Notes: generated from the sequence alone by a model not told the origin. A stretch of DNA of 64,000 bases from Niastella yeongjuensis (GCF_900110245.1 NZ_FOCZ01000002.1:434001-498000); one strand, 5' to 3'; positions 41,541 through 51,160 are shown, counted from the stretch's first letter. A program made the numbers and translations.

Positions 41541-43291
41541 GACTTAAGCCGGTTACCGGCTGATTTGAAGTTTGATATATAAAGCAACCATAAAAATCCA
41601 AAGATCATCGGCACAAAATAAACATATCTATAGTTTTGTATTGTCATGGACAGCAACAGCGCCGCATCAGATCCTAAAACAGGAACGAATAAAAGCAGAT
41701 ACCATTGCCGGTGCCTTAAAAACAGAAAAAGAAGTAAAAGCACCAGTATATTAAATATACCTGCCCGCCACATAAACATATCTGCTACTTTCTCTGAAGC
41801 TTTCAACCCAAACATCAGGATTTTTTTCAGGAAATTATCGCCTGACTTCAATCCAAACGCATTTTCATCGATTTGTGTGTGGTATTTAAAGTTATAGGCT
41901 CCCGGTGCTTCAAATACATTCCATGCCAGTTCCGCTCCACAAAGTCTGTCCCTTATTATAAGGTAAGGATTATGGACAAAGGTATTGGCGTATAAGCTTA
42001 TTGCCTTTGTTGTAGGCAAATTTGACAGGTTTTGGAGGAACGGCATTTTGTTGAAAATATACTCGTCTGCAGAAAAGGGGTTATAGTAATTGACCCAAAA
42101 TGAATCGGGTAAAACCTTTTCCATTTCTTGTGTCGATTCTGCTGACAGCTGCCCGCCATAGTACCGTACTGCAGCCATTCCATGAATGGGGGCTACCAGT
42201 TTAATGGCAGGCGGGGTGGCCACTACCCGTGCAGGATCAGAGATATAATGATTATACCACAGAACCAGACCAAGGGAAACTACTACGCCCACCAGGATGC
42301 CTGCTTTTCTGAATTTGTAAAAATAGATCAGTAATGCTGCTATGGCCAGATAGTAGATGGGTATTCCGTTATGCCGGAACAGTGCTGCTGTAACCAGCGC
42401 CGCTACTACTTCAATGTGAGCCATTTTATTTTTGAAGTACCCGTCGTTTGAAACAATTTTGGCTATTACGAGTGTTAACCATAATAAAGAAAAGGTGAAG
42501 GGAATGTCTTTCCATAAAGTAACGGAGTAGGCACCGTTGGCGGGAATTAATCCAAAAACAATGGATGCCCATATGAGCCACTTTTCAGGAACACCTTTTT
42601 TATAAAGGAACAGGAACCAGTTTGCTGCAATTCCTGCCATGAACAAAATCTGCGCAAGGGATACCGAAACCGGATTGTGATAGATACTAAGAAAAAACTT
42701 ATTGAACATTGTGTGAAAAACAGGATGCCAGTTATTCAACTGAGATACTCCTGTTATCTGTTCCCATTGCACCAGCGAGTCGGCAGACATATTAGCCGGA
42801 AAGAAGCCGGCTAAATAAATAAGCCAGCACAAAATCATAATGCCGGCAAATTTGAAATAAAGTTTTGTAGGGGAGGGGCGGGCGTCGTTGTTAGGGGTAG
42901 TTTGTTTAAAAAGGGCCTGTTTGCATAGCTCGGTAAAGTAAAGGAATGCTATTGTAATAAATGATAGCCAACAACCAACAGCTATAAAGAAAACTGTCTT
43001 TTTAAAAAGATTTTTTACCGGGTATTCGCTCAGGTATAAGTTGTAACCGCTAAAAGCAAAGGCGGCATAAATAATAATTAACAGAATTATTACTTTATCC
43101 TTTTTAGAAAAGCTTTTAATAAATGCATTCGCTGCAGGGCCATTCATAAGAAAATAACAACCTGTACTTAAGGCAAGGGGGAATAATTTCTGTAAAAAAC
43201 TTCCCGGAAAGTGATCTGACAGGTAAAAAATGACAATACTTAAAGGTATGGCTAAAATAAAAAGATTATTTTTTAAGCGGTCCCACAGCAT
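41537..43291 (-). CDS. Polytopic GT-C-like membrane protein (short paralogue)
   Basis: The 584-residue product has about 12 membrane helices. Shared with the 830-residue paralogue are an early periplasmic-loop motif (MSADSLVQWEQITG), WHPVFHT, TLWKDI, HGMAAV, and a late NPYLIIRD block. Asp residues in the first loop and a W-K-D motif suggest a GT-C enzyme using lipid-linked sugars, and the family resembles DUF6020 proteins. No such activity has been shown by this sequence alone. It is coupled to the GT4-GT2 copy 2 gene by a 4-base overlap. Confidence 0.82.
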   Translation of the reverse strand: MLWDRLKNNLFILAIPLSIVIFYLSDHFPGSFLQKLFPLALSTGCYFLMNGPAANAFIKSFSKKDKVIILLIIIYAAFAFSGYNLYLSEYPVKNLFKKTVFFIAVGCWLSFITIAFLYFTELCKQALFKQTTPNNDARPSPTKLYFKFAGIMILCWLIYLAGFFPANMSADSLVQWEQITGVSQLNNWHPVFHTMFNKFFLSIYHNPVSVSLAQILFMAGIAANWFLFLYKKGVPEKWLIWASIVFGLIPANGAYSVTLWKDIPFTFSLLWLTLVIAKIVSNDGYFKNKMAHIEVVAALVTAALFRHNGIPIYYLAIAALLIYFYKFRKAGILVGVVVSLGLVLWYNHYISDPARVVATPPAIKLVAPIHGMAAVRYYGGQLSAESTQEMEKVLPDSFWVNYYNPFSADEYIFNKMPFLQNLSNLPTTKAISLYANTFVHNPYLIIRDRLCGAELAWNVFEAPGAYNFKYHTQIDENAFGLKSGDNFLKKILMFGLKASEKVADMFMWRAGIFNILVLLLLFLFLRHRQWYLLLFVPVLGSDAALLLSMTIQNYRYVYFVPMIFGFLWLLYISNFKSAGNRLKS

Positions 43292-43319
43292 ATGGAATGA
43301 TTGATAGATTGAATAAGAA

Positions 43320-43358
43320 TTGCCTGAATGATGGCCTATTTAGCATTGATTCAGGCAA
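43320..43358. terminator. Hairpin between two polysaccharide genes
   Basis: Perfect 10-bp arms (43320-43329, 43349-43358) enclose 19 bases. It lies in the 90-bp gap after the chimeric glycosyltransferase gene. The following T tract is weak on the minus strand, so partial termination or an RNA-processing site is more likely than full termination. Confidence 0.4.
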
Positions 43359-43381
43359 CTCCCTCCAGATATTAGAATTGG

Positions 43382-45607
43382 TTATTTTTTAAAGAGCGAT
43401 TTGATCGATCTTTTACCTGTTAATACTTTTATAATATGTCCAAGTCTTTTGTACCATAATGGCAATATTTCATATTCGTTGTAATACCAGTTTTTTGTTT
43501 CTGTCTGTAATTCTTTCCAGTGACCTAATTCCTGCATTATATCCAAATTCAATCGAAAAAGAATATTCACGGGTTCATTTTCTTCGTGGGTTACTTTGGG
43601 CTTAGCGGTAGGGAAGGGAAACCTTTTGATACGGAATCGTTGGGAGTCTCTTTTGAAAAAATAGTAGTCGAAGAATGTTTCAAATTTTTCGCACTTGCTT
43701 TTCCACGTCCAGTTGTTTATACGGATCTTGTTTTCCGCAGCCAGAATGTGTAAAATACTTCTATCATTTATTAATGTGATGAGTTTCTTTTTGAGACACT
43801 CTTTTGTTCTTTCCTCCAGTATGAATTTTTGTTGCTCTTTACCCAAAACCTCTTTTACAATGCCGACGTCAGTGCTTACAATGCCGATGCCACAGGCCAT
43901 TGATTCTAAGACGGGATTAGGAGTGCCTTCAATATCTGAAGTACATATATAAACATCTAACTTGTTATAGAAGTTGTTCATTTCTGAGCGCGGTATGTGT
44001 GTACTGGGCTCATGTCTGTCGGCATATATTAGCTTGATCTTGTATCCTTCTTCAATCAGTTCCGATATGGCAGGATTGATGATCGTTTCAAATCCTTTAT
44101 GATCGATCCCATCTACGTCCATACCCCATTTGCTATTACCGGCCCAGCCTACAACAAGAGGTGCAGATGCATCGGAGAATGTAGCGCCTGGGATTCTATG
44201 GAATTTGTCCGTATCTACCCCATCCTGTATAACTGAATGGGGTTTCATAAACCCCGGTATATGATCGTATATGTGTTTTAATTTGTTGGATGCAACAAAA
44301 TAACCATCAACGTGATTCGAAAATATATCCAGGCTATTATTTATTCCATCGGGGGTCAGAAACAAATGGTCATACACACCGGTTAAAATGATGGTGTTGT
44401 TTAAATAGCGTTCATATGTTTCTTTACTGATATTGAAATGGTCTTGAATGTATTGTTTGTTCGCTTCGCTAAAAATCTGTTTAGTAACAAGTCTCCAAAA
44501 AAACATGATCATATCATGCTTTTCCTTATACAAAACAACAAACAGTTCGAGCCATCTTTCCCCTGCGAAATCGGCCAGGTAGTAAATGGTGAAATCATAT
44601 TTTTTGGAGAGATTGTGCTCTATGTTTTTAGCAATATTATCGAATGCCCAGTCTTTTATATCTACGAGCAGGGCAATTCTTTTTTTAGTTTTTAATTTGT
44701 TTTTGATTACGGCGCCGTCAATAATTTTCAAATCTTTGGACTGGTCGTCGTTAGGGTTTAAAACGCCTAAACCGTTGGCCTGATTCTGATTTTCTGTTAA
44801 GGGGCTATTATTTATCAACACAAATTCGTTGATATTCCCAATTTTAACTGACTTTTCGTAAAGGTGTAAAGAGAATGCTACGTCTTCCAAACCTGGTGTT
44901 GTATTGCTGGTAAAGCCACCTTCGTGCAGAAAATTTTTTCGGTTAATCACACAGGCATTGCTTGCAAGGTTATCCGATAAAAAAGGGTTTTTTATTTTAT
45001 AGTCGGTATACTCAAATCCGGGCTTGAAATCGAAACAATTGCCCCCGCCTACATAGCGATTATTTTCATCTGTTAAAAGTGTACCGCCCAGGGAATACAC
45101 CGTTCTGTGATCGCTACTTATCAGGGGTAAATTTATAAAGTTAACGCCCAGGTCAGCGATAGTACTTTTTATAGCAACAAGCGGGTTTTTAATAAAGGAC
45201 ATACCCGGCTCCATGAACAGTAGCCAATTGTAATTGAGCGTATTTGCTAAAAAGTTCCTTACTTCTGCTACTGTGGCATTTTCCTGTACTTCAATTATAC
45301 TTACAGGGGCTGTACTGGTTGAAAGATATGCTTCAATTTTTTTAAGATGTGAAACAGGTTGGTTTGTTGTAATTATTATTTTCCCTTTAAAATCCAGAAG
45401 ATAGTATTCTATTGACGACAGCGTGTCGATAAGTCGGGCTGAATCAGAAATTTCGTGCATGCAAATGGCCAGGTCAGAGCCATCTTCTCGGAAGGGATCT
45501 TTATTAAAAGAAGATCCCGGAAAAAGGTTTTTGGTATGTTCATTAAAAAAATAGGAGGTCGATTTAATTCCATATGTCAAGTCAGTCTTCTGGGATAAAG
45601 GGTGCAT
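43382..45607 (-). CDS. Chimeric glycosyltransferase: GT-A-like N-terminus and GT-B C-terminus
   Basis: The 741-residue product (start at MHPLSQKTD, 10 bases after the upstream stop) has a GT2-like part (about 50-270) and a GT4-like part (about 310-640). In the first part the D-x-D position reads MEPGMSF, but the acceptor-side motif LEDVAF is kept, so it may be a non-catalytic or unusual GT-A domain. The second part has VVGWAGNSKWGM and DIEGTPNPVLESMACG, the E-x7-E type donor site. The C-terminal 90 residues (about 650-741) are unrecognised. No signal peptide or membrane segment is visible. Confidence 0.82.
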   Translation of the reverse strand: MHPLSQKTDLTYGIKSTSYFFNEHTKNLFPGSSFNKDPFREDGSDLAICMHEISDSARLIDTLSSIEYYLLDFKGKIIITTNQPVSHLKKIEAYLSTSTAPVSIIEVQENATVAEVRNFLANTLNYNWLLFMEPGMSFIKNPLVAIKSTIADLGVNFINLPLISSDHRTVYSLGGTLLTDENNRYVGGGNCFDFKPGFEYTDYKIKNPFLSDNLASNACVINRKNFLHEGGFTSNTTPGLEDVAFSLHLYEKSVKIGNINEFVLINNSPLTENQNQANGLGVLNPNDDQSKDLKIIDGAVIKNKLKTKKRIALLVDIKDWAFDNIAKNIEHNLSKKYDFTIYYLADFAGERWLELFVVLYKEKHDMIMFFWRLVTKQIFSEANKQYIQDHFNISKETYERYLNNTIILTGVYDHLFLTPDGINNSLDIFSNHVDGYFVASNKLKHIYDHIPGFMKPHSVIQDGVDTDKFHRIPGATFSDASAPLVVGWAGNSKWGMDVDGIDHKGFETIINPAISELIEEGYKIKLIYADRHEPSTHIPRSEMNNFYNKLDVYICTSDIEGTPNPVLESMACGIGIVSTDVGIVKEVLGKEQQKFILEERTKECLKKKLITLINDRSILHILAAENKIRINNWTWKSKCEKFETFFDYYFFKRDSQRFRIKRFPFPTAKPKVTHEENEPVNILFRLNLDIMQELGHWKELQTETKNWYYNEYEILPLWYKRLGHIIKVLTGKRSIKSLFKK

Positions 45608-45617
45608 TTGAAAGTGT

Positions 45618-46607
45618 TTATTTGTAATTGAATAGTTTCCTTTTAGCAATGGACCAAAGGCCTTCCCGTTGATTCATTTTTCTTAACTGCATTATAATAT
45701 CTTCCTGTTGCTGATTCATTTTTCCCTGCTGTTCGGTCATGTCTTTCTGGTTACTTATTAATTCATTTATTTTTTTCTCTAACGAATCCTTAATTATGGT
45801 TTTAAGCATTGTATTCTCAAGCTGAACTTCCTGTAGTCTGGAATTTGCCACGTTCAGGTCGCTCTGTGATTGGGTAAGTGTTTTCGTTGTTTTCTGAATA
45901 AGATCGTTCAATTCATGGGTATATCGCCTCAGGTTATCCATTTCGTCAATGAGCATCTCATTCGTGAACCAGGTTCTGCCCCACAGGTGAACTGCGACTG
46001 TTTCTTCAGGATAGGCATTGACCTCTTTCAACAAATAAGCTTTGTCAACCGGTATTGGATAAAACACTTCTTTTTCATAAAGCATTATATCATCCAGGGA
46101 CTGACGGCCATACTGTTTCAACCCTCGTCTGGTTTTAAGTAAGGCGGTTACTAACTGGGGCGAAGACAGGTTAGCCTGCTCCGTTCCATCGAATTGTTCC
46201 AAAAGATATTGCTCACATTCCATAACAAAAGGATGATTGGCCTGAGCCCCCATGATAGCATTGTTCACCCAAAACTCACCGCCTTCATTACTTCCCGATT
46301 CAAATCCCAGGAAGCAATTATGCAACAATAATTTATCAAGCGGCTGCAAAACTTTCATATCTGTATCAAGATATATTCCTCCTTCCCGGCCGAGCGCATA
46401 CAACCTTACATAATTACTGATGTTAGCCCAATTGTTATTCTCTTTTGCCTTTTTGATATAGGGTAAAGACATTGGTGCATTTGATTCATCCCATCGTTTT
46501 ATAGACCAGGATGGATGTAATGTCTCCCATTCCGCAATGAGACTTTTATAACTTTCGGGCATTTCTGAACCGCCGAACCAGCAATAATGAATTACTTTAG
46601 GTAACAT
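45618..46607 (-). CDS. DXD sugar transferase (Gly_transf_sug type) with coiled-coil tail
   Basis: The 329-residue product opens with PKVIHYCWFGGSEMPES and has the metal-binding motif GIYLDTDMKVL near residue 77-87, the layout of the Gly_transf_sug (GT32-like) family found in capsule loci. The catalytic part ends near residue 220. The remaining 100 residues are a long coiled coil (about 225-310) finishing in a short basic helix (RKLFNYK). The tail resembles the free-standing coiled-coil protein at 49666-50013. It is cytoplasmic and probably bound to partners through the coil. Confidence 0.9.
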   Translation of the reverse strand: MLPKVIHYCWFGGSEMPESYKSLIAEWETLHPSWSIKRWDESNAPMSLPYIKKAKENNNWANISNYVRLYALGREGGIYLDTDMKVLQPLDKLLLHNCFLGFESGSNEGGEFWVNNAIMGAQANHPFVMECEQYLLEQFDGTEQANLSSPQLVTALLKTRRGLKQYGRQSLDDIMLYEKEVFYPIPVDKAYLLKEVNAYPEETVAVHLWGRTWFTNEMLIDEMDNLRRYTHELNDLIQKTTKTLTQSQSDLNVANSRLQEVQLENTMLKTIIKDSLEKKINELISNQKDMTEQQGKMNQQQEDIIMQLRKMNQREGLWSIAKRKLFNYK

Positions 46608-46731
46608 GAGTTTTTGTTAAAATAAAAAAAATAAAATGGCTCAAGCTCTCGTTATGCTATAAATTCAATATTCATTCCACTTGTGCAATTTCACCTTAGC
46701 ATTTGCTTCAACCGGCTTTTTTCATTTTAAA

Positions 46732-47140
46732 TTACTCAGCGTTAACTGTTTGATTTAATTTTTCCCCCGCCATAATGGTTGTTACAGACAATAGCCAAAT
46801 GAACCCGAAGACAATCGGTACGTTAAAAACATATCTGAAATTTTGAAGCTCATGGAAAGCAATTGCGAAAAATTGGTCCCGAATACGGGAATAAACAGTA
46901 ACAGGTACCCTTTTTTCGGTTTACCAATGGCAGCTTCAATAACAATAGCAATAGTTATAAATTCCCGCGCACCTTAAATTGGATCCGCTATACCTCGCAT
47001 GATTGCCTCAATTACGTTCTAAACTATTTCTGCACCAACGAGATCATCCCTTATTACAAGGTATGGATTTTTGGCTAAAGCGTTCAGGCAAAGATGCAAC
47101 GCTATTGCAGTTGGATGCCGGCAGGTTATTGGTATAGCTG
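46732..47140 (-). pseudogene. Decayed remnant of a third GT-C-like paralogue
   Basis: Translated in pieces on the minus strand, this stretch matches the C-terminal parts of the two neighbouring GT-C-like proteins. NPYLVIRDDLVGAEIV is followed by TAG where the paralogues have Trp. About 40 residues are missing, then GYLLLFIPVFGTNFSQLLS continues, and after a frameshift near 46850 NFRYVFNVPIVFGFIWLL. It ends at a natural TAA at 46732. A stop codon, a deletion and a frameshift make it non-functional. The rest of the 46608-47148 gap holds no gene. Confidence 0.88.
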
Positions 47141-47148
47141 GGTTCATT

Positions 47149-49641
47149 TTACAAGTTGGTTGTGTTGTTTTTAATCTTTGCCGGTGATATTATTTTCGAA
47201 ATTGCCAATAACCATATAAACCCAAAAATCAGTGGTACATAATAAACATATCTAAAGCTTTGATGCGTCATTGCAACTATTAAAGAAAAATTGGTTCCAA
47301 TTAAAGGTAGAAAAATGAGTAAATACCGTTTACGCATTGAGAAAAGTGATAACAGCAGGATCGCCAACAGTATGTTATAAATGCCAGGCCGCCACAAAAC
47401 AGGTTGAAAATGCTTTTCGGTGTACTCTAAATAGTGATTCAAAACAGGCTTTAATATTGGATTGGGGTGTTGCTTCAATCCAGCCTTGTTAGAATCAATG
47501 TTGGTATAATAAATATAATTAAAGGAGCCTTGTGCCATAGTCACATCCCATAACAGTTCTGAACCATTTAACCTGGCTTTACTCATTATAAAAGGATTTC
47601 TAACAAAGGTGGATGCATACTCATGCAGTACTTTTGAGGTCGGAATATCAGAAAGGTTCCTTAGGAAATCGGTACCGGTCCAGAATAAATAGTAGTCGGC
47701 GGAGTAAGGATCAAAATGGTTTTTCCAAATACTATCAGGAAGGAGATCAAGCATAAACTTGTTTGCTTCCGGCGTAAAATCACCTTCAAAATGCTTTACA
47801 GCGGCCATTCCATGAACAGGCATATACAATGTATAGCCTGATGGCATCTCCCGTATTTTTAAAACGTATGGGATCATTACTTTTTTAAAAGCGATCACAC
47901 TGAACAAGGCGATGGCTACAGCAATCAAAACAGGCTTTTGCCGCTTTTTAAAGGCCCAGAAAAACAGGAATGCAATAGTAATGTACACGGCAAACGTTCC
48001 ATTATGCCTGAGCAGGGCCATTGCAAAGAGACTGATTGCCAGAAAGACTACAGTAGTTTTATAATTAAAAATATAGGTGTCTGTTGCCAGTTCGGTAAGT
48101 ATAAGCGTAACCCATAAAACCGAGGTACAGAAAAGAATGTCTTTCCAGAGCATTACGGAAAAAATGCCATTAGCCGGTATTACTCCCACTATTAAACTGG
48201 CTATAACAAGCCATATTAATGGTATGCCAGCTTTAGAGAGGTATACGAAAAAGGATGAACAAACAGCCACCAGCGCAAATATTTGGGCCAGGGAAATCAT
48301 GGCAGGTGAACGCCAGATGGAAATTAAGATCTTAATTATAAGCGTGTGAAAAACGGGATGTGCATCATTATAATCCAAAATTCCTGTTGCCTGCCTCCAT
48401 TGATCTAAAGAATCTGGCGTCATATTGCCGGGGAAATAAGCAATTAGATATACCGACCAGCAAGCCAACATGATTCCTCCAAAAATAAGGTATTGCTTTA
48501 TGAGGGTTGCCCGGGGTGTTTGTTTGTTTATCTGGATGTTTGTGCTTGCTATTTTTGATTTACACAGGTCGGTAAGGTACAGGAATAATAAAACCATGAA
48601 TGTCAGCCAACCGCAGAAAAGGCTGAAAAAAGCTATTTTGTTAATCAGATGGGTGAGAGGATATTCGGAAAAGAAAACCCGGATACCTACAAACGCGAAC
48701 CCGGCATAAAGTATCACCGGTATTCCCAGCAGTATTTTTTTACGATTCAGGTAGCCGGCAATAAACTTGTTTGCCCTTATTGTTTGCATGATGAAACAAC
48801 TGCCAATGCTAAGTGCCAGTAACAGCTGCTTTTGAAAAAGCGTAAGCATCAGGTAATCTGATGAAAAAAAAACGGCAAAACATAAAATGATGTTCAGCAG
48901 GAACAGGTTGTTTTTTATTTTGCCTAAGAGTAAGCATATGTAGCAAAGGAATATCAATGCCAGAAAGGAAGCAATGGATATAAATATTTTGTCGGCAGGG
49001 GAGTATTTTCTCTTTTGTGCCCGGGTCACCTGGCTTGTGTATTTATACTTCCCGGGTTGTGAGCTATAAAGGTCCTGAATGGTTGTTTTTTTACCCTCTT
49101 CAATTTTCACCTTTCCCGACCAGGGATGCGTGCTGAAAGTGATCTCCAGATTATTCGGTTCTTCAATTTCTATCGCAAGAGAAGTGGGCTGTTGTTGGTA
49201 AGAAACCAATGCACTGTATTTGTCTTCCCACCCCTTTTGAGACGGAATACTATTCAGGGGTAATTCAACGCCGCCGTTTGACACCTGTGCTATCCATACT
49301 TCGCTGGCTTTAGCGCTATCGGTCTTTTGACCCAGTGCAGTGACATTGATGGAAGCAATCTTGTCTGGTTCCACTGACGGATTCAGCCCTTTGGGTGATA
49401 TAAACAGCAGCATAGCGGCCAACGCAATGCTAACGAAGGCAATTCGTTTGTCGTAAATCTGGCTGCTGAATTTATCTGTCAAATAACTCAATAAGTGAAA
49501 GATGAGTACGCAAAATATCAGCCCGATAAGGATTAAACTGAAATCACGAAGGTGAATTTGCGCATTAAGTACAAGAGCAAGATAGAAAGAACATAAAATA
49601 GATATGACGTATCTGAGAATAAGACTACGGGAAAAAAGCAT
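47149..49641 (-). CDS. Polytopic GT-C-like membrane protein with extra N-terminal module
   Basis: The 830-residue product contains the same core as the 584-residue paralogue (MTPDSLDQWRQATG, AHPVFHT, MLWKDI, HGMAAV, NPFIMSKARLNG, GTNFSLIVAM) but carries about 220 further residues at the N-terminus: three membrane helices (about 8-30, 35-55 and 65-85), then a predicted extracytoplasmic beta-rich part (about 90-205) and a further helix. The added part may recognise the glycan or a lipid carrier. Assignment as GT-C is by motif and topology only. It precedes the remnant and follows the small coiled-coil gene by 24 bases. Confidence 0.82.
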   Translation of the reverse strand: MLFSRSLILRYVISILCSFYLALVLNAQIHLRDFSLILIGLIFCVLIFHLLSYLTDKFSSQIYDKRIAFVSIALAAMLLFISPKGLNPSVEPDKIASINVTALGQKTDSAKASEVWIAQVSNGGVELPLNSIPSQKGWEDKYSALVSYQQQPTSLAIEIEEPNNLEITFSTHPWSGKVKIEEGKKTTIQDLYSSQPGKYKYTSQVTRAQKRKYSPADKIFISIASFLALIFLCYICLLLGKIKNNLFLLNIILCFAVFFSSDYLMLTLFQKQLLLALSIGSCFIMQTIRANKFIAGYLNRKKILLGIPVILYAGFAFVGIRVFFSEYPLTHLINKIAFFSLFCGWLTFMVLLFLYLTDLCKSKIASTNIQINKQTPRATLIKQYLIFGGIMLACWSVYLIAYFPGNMTPDSLDQWRQATGILDYNDAHPVFHTLIIKILISIWRSPAMISLAQIFALVAVCSSFFVYLSKAGIPLIWLVIASLIVGVIPANGIFSVMLWKDILFCTSVLWVTLILTELATDTYIFNYKTTVVFLAISLFAMALLRHNGTFAVYITIAFLFFWAFKKRQKPVLIAVAIALFSVIAFKKVMIPYVLKIREMPSGYTLYMPVHGMAAVKHFEGDFTPEANKFMLDLLPDSIWKNHFDPYSADYYLFWTGTDFLRNLSDIPTSKVLHEYASTFVRNPFIMSKARLNGSELLWDVTMAQGSFNYIYYTNIDSNKAGLKQHPNPILKPVLNHYLEYTEKHFQPVLWRPGIYNILLAILLLSLFSMRKRYLLIFLPLIGTNFSLIVAMTHQSFRYVYYVPLIFGFIWLLAISKIISPAKIKNNTTNL

Positions 49642-49665
49642 ATAATTAGTTGGTTATGGAAAAGG

Positions 49666-50013
49666 CTATTTTCTTTTTAATTTTTCCTTGATCGTGCCCA
49701 GGAAACTCCTTTTTTCGTACGTACGCCTATACCAGTCTATATCATTTTGCAACCTGCTGATATCTCCTAATAGTTTATTAATAAGTTGTCTGTTGCCTTC
49801 AGCCGTTTCCTGAAACTCACGGGTATTGGCTTCAAACATACTGATGGCCATGTTTTTTTGTTGCAACTGTTTTTTCAGTTCCTCAATTTCTGCAGCCTGT
49901 TCTTTAATGGTTTCTTTTTTCTCTGCCAGCTCTAATTCAATAAAGGTGCGAATCTGATCAAGATGCTGCCTGATCATGTCATGACTCATAACCCCGTTAA
50001 GTTGCTTCTCCAT
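49666..50013 (-). CDS. Small coiled-coil protein of the polysaccharide locus
   Basis: The 115-residue product is a single long coiled coil (about 15-95) that ends in NDIDWYRRTYEKRSFLGTIKEKLKRK (in two parts, about residues 89-115). A similar W-Y-x-R-T-Y-E and basic end occurs, as I recall, as the tail of many Bacteroidota glycosyltransferases; here it is a separate gene. It lies 13 bases after the GT4 gene, so it may act as a detached tail or scaffold. There is no signal peptide. Confidence 0.75.
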   Translation of the reverse strand: MEKQLNGVMSHDMIRQHLDQIRTFIELELAEKKETIKEQAAEIEELKKQLQQKNMAISMFEANTREFQETAEGNRQLINKLLGDISRLQNDIDWYRRTYEKRSFLGTIKEKLKRK

Positions 50014-50026
50014 GGTATAATCAATT

Positions 50027-51160
50027 TTAGGCGTTTACCAGGGCTGGCTTTAAATACTTATCATTTTTAATGTGATCACTATTGCCCTTGTATAAATTCC
50101 TGTAACGGGTAAAGGTATGATTTACATTAAATGATTCTTTACCATGCACGGCAGAAAATTCTCCCATGATATTGAGCATACTGGTATTGTTAAAATATTG
50201 CAACAGTTTAACAATAGCTTCAGAGTGGTGCTTAAAAAGGTCACCGTTCAAACATGATTTTACCAGGTCCCGGTTTCCAACGCTGTCGGTAAGCAGAACG
50301 GGCTTTCTTAATGCCAGGGCTTCCAGCACCGCATAAGGCAGGCCTTCAAAATTGGCAGTAGATAAGTATACATTGGCTGAGGAGATAATGCGGGCTACCT
50401 CGTCGCCGGGCATCCAACCAGTAATGGTTATATTGGAGGAGCTTAATAAGGCTCTTTCCGGCCCATCGCCTATCCAAATGAATTCAAACTGTTTAAACTC
50501 CTGGAAATACTGAGCAATGCTATTGAATAAGGCGGGATTTTTTTGATTGATGATCCGGCCGCTGGTTACAATACAGAATTTTTTACTGGATGGTTCCAAA
50601 TCAAGGCCGTTGAAACGTTCGAATGTGATGCCGTTATTGATGGTAATGGCTTGTATACCAACCTTTTCGTATTCTTCTTGCTCAGAAGGGGAGCAGCAAA
50701 CAACCTGACCACCGAAGCCATTGCCCAGGCGTTCGAGTTGTTTGTAAAGAAAGTTAGACATTTTGCTGGTGCCTACCAGGAAAGGGGCACCATTGGGGGT
50801 ATAAATTACATTGTTGATTCCCAATACCTTACACACCATTCTTCCAATAAATCCACTTTTTGAGGAATGCAGGTGAACAGCATCGATCTGATGTTGTTTT
50901 TTCAGCCGTTTTAAAACTTTATATAATTCAAAAAACGCCGCAAAATCTTTTGATAAACGGATGCTTCGTTGAGCTGAATGCCACCGGACAAAACGGGCAT
51001 TGGTTCTGGCAAACTGTTTTCTGATTTCTGTAAAACGTGTTACATGGGCTCTTTCGCCATGTACAATAATATGCTCATCATCAGGCATATTCTCAACCAA
51101 GGATTTAACAAACATTACGATCCCTCCCGCAAAAGCCTCCGCCACATGTACAATTTTCAT
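50027..51160 (-). CDS. GT4 family glycosyltransferase
   Basis: The 377-residue product (start at MKIVHVAEAFAGG, a better N-terminus than the ATG 27 bases upstream) is a GT-B enzyme similar to capsular group-1 transferases. The opening GGIVMFVKSLVENMP, mid region HLHSSKSGFIGR, and donor-site FEGLPYAVLEALALRKPVLL are typical of the family. Cytoplasmic; donor sugar unknown. It precedes the coiled-coil gene by 13 bases. Confidence 0.92.
   Translation of the reverse strand: MKIVHVAEAFAGGIVMFVKSLVENMPDDEHIIVHGERAHVTRFTEIRKQFARTNARFVRWHSAQRSIRLSKDFAAFFELYKVLKRLKKQHQIDAVHLHSSKSGFIGRMVCKVLGINNVIYTPNGAPFLVGTSKMSNFLYKQLERLGNGFGGQVVCCSPSEQEEYEKVGIQAITINNGITFERFNGLDLEPSSKKFCIVTSGRIINQKNPALFNSIAQYFQEFKQFEFIWIGDGPERALLSSSNITITGWMPGDEVARIISSANVYLSTANFEGLPYAVLEALALRKPVLLTDSVGNRDLVKSCLNGDLFKHHSEAIVKLLQYFNNTSMLNIMGEFSAVHGKESFNVNHTFTRYRNLYKGNSDHIKNDKYLKPALVNA

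Noticed and set aside
46608-46731. Insertion sequence as the cause of the GT-C remnant
   Set aside because: No terminal inverted repeats, target duplication or transposase fragment could be found around the remnant.
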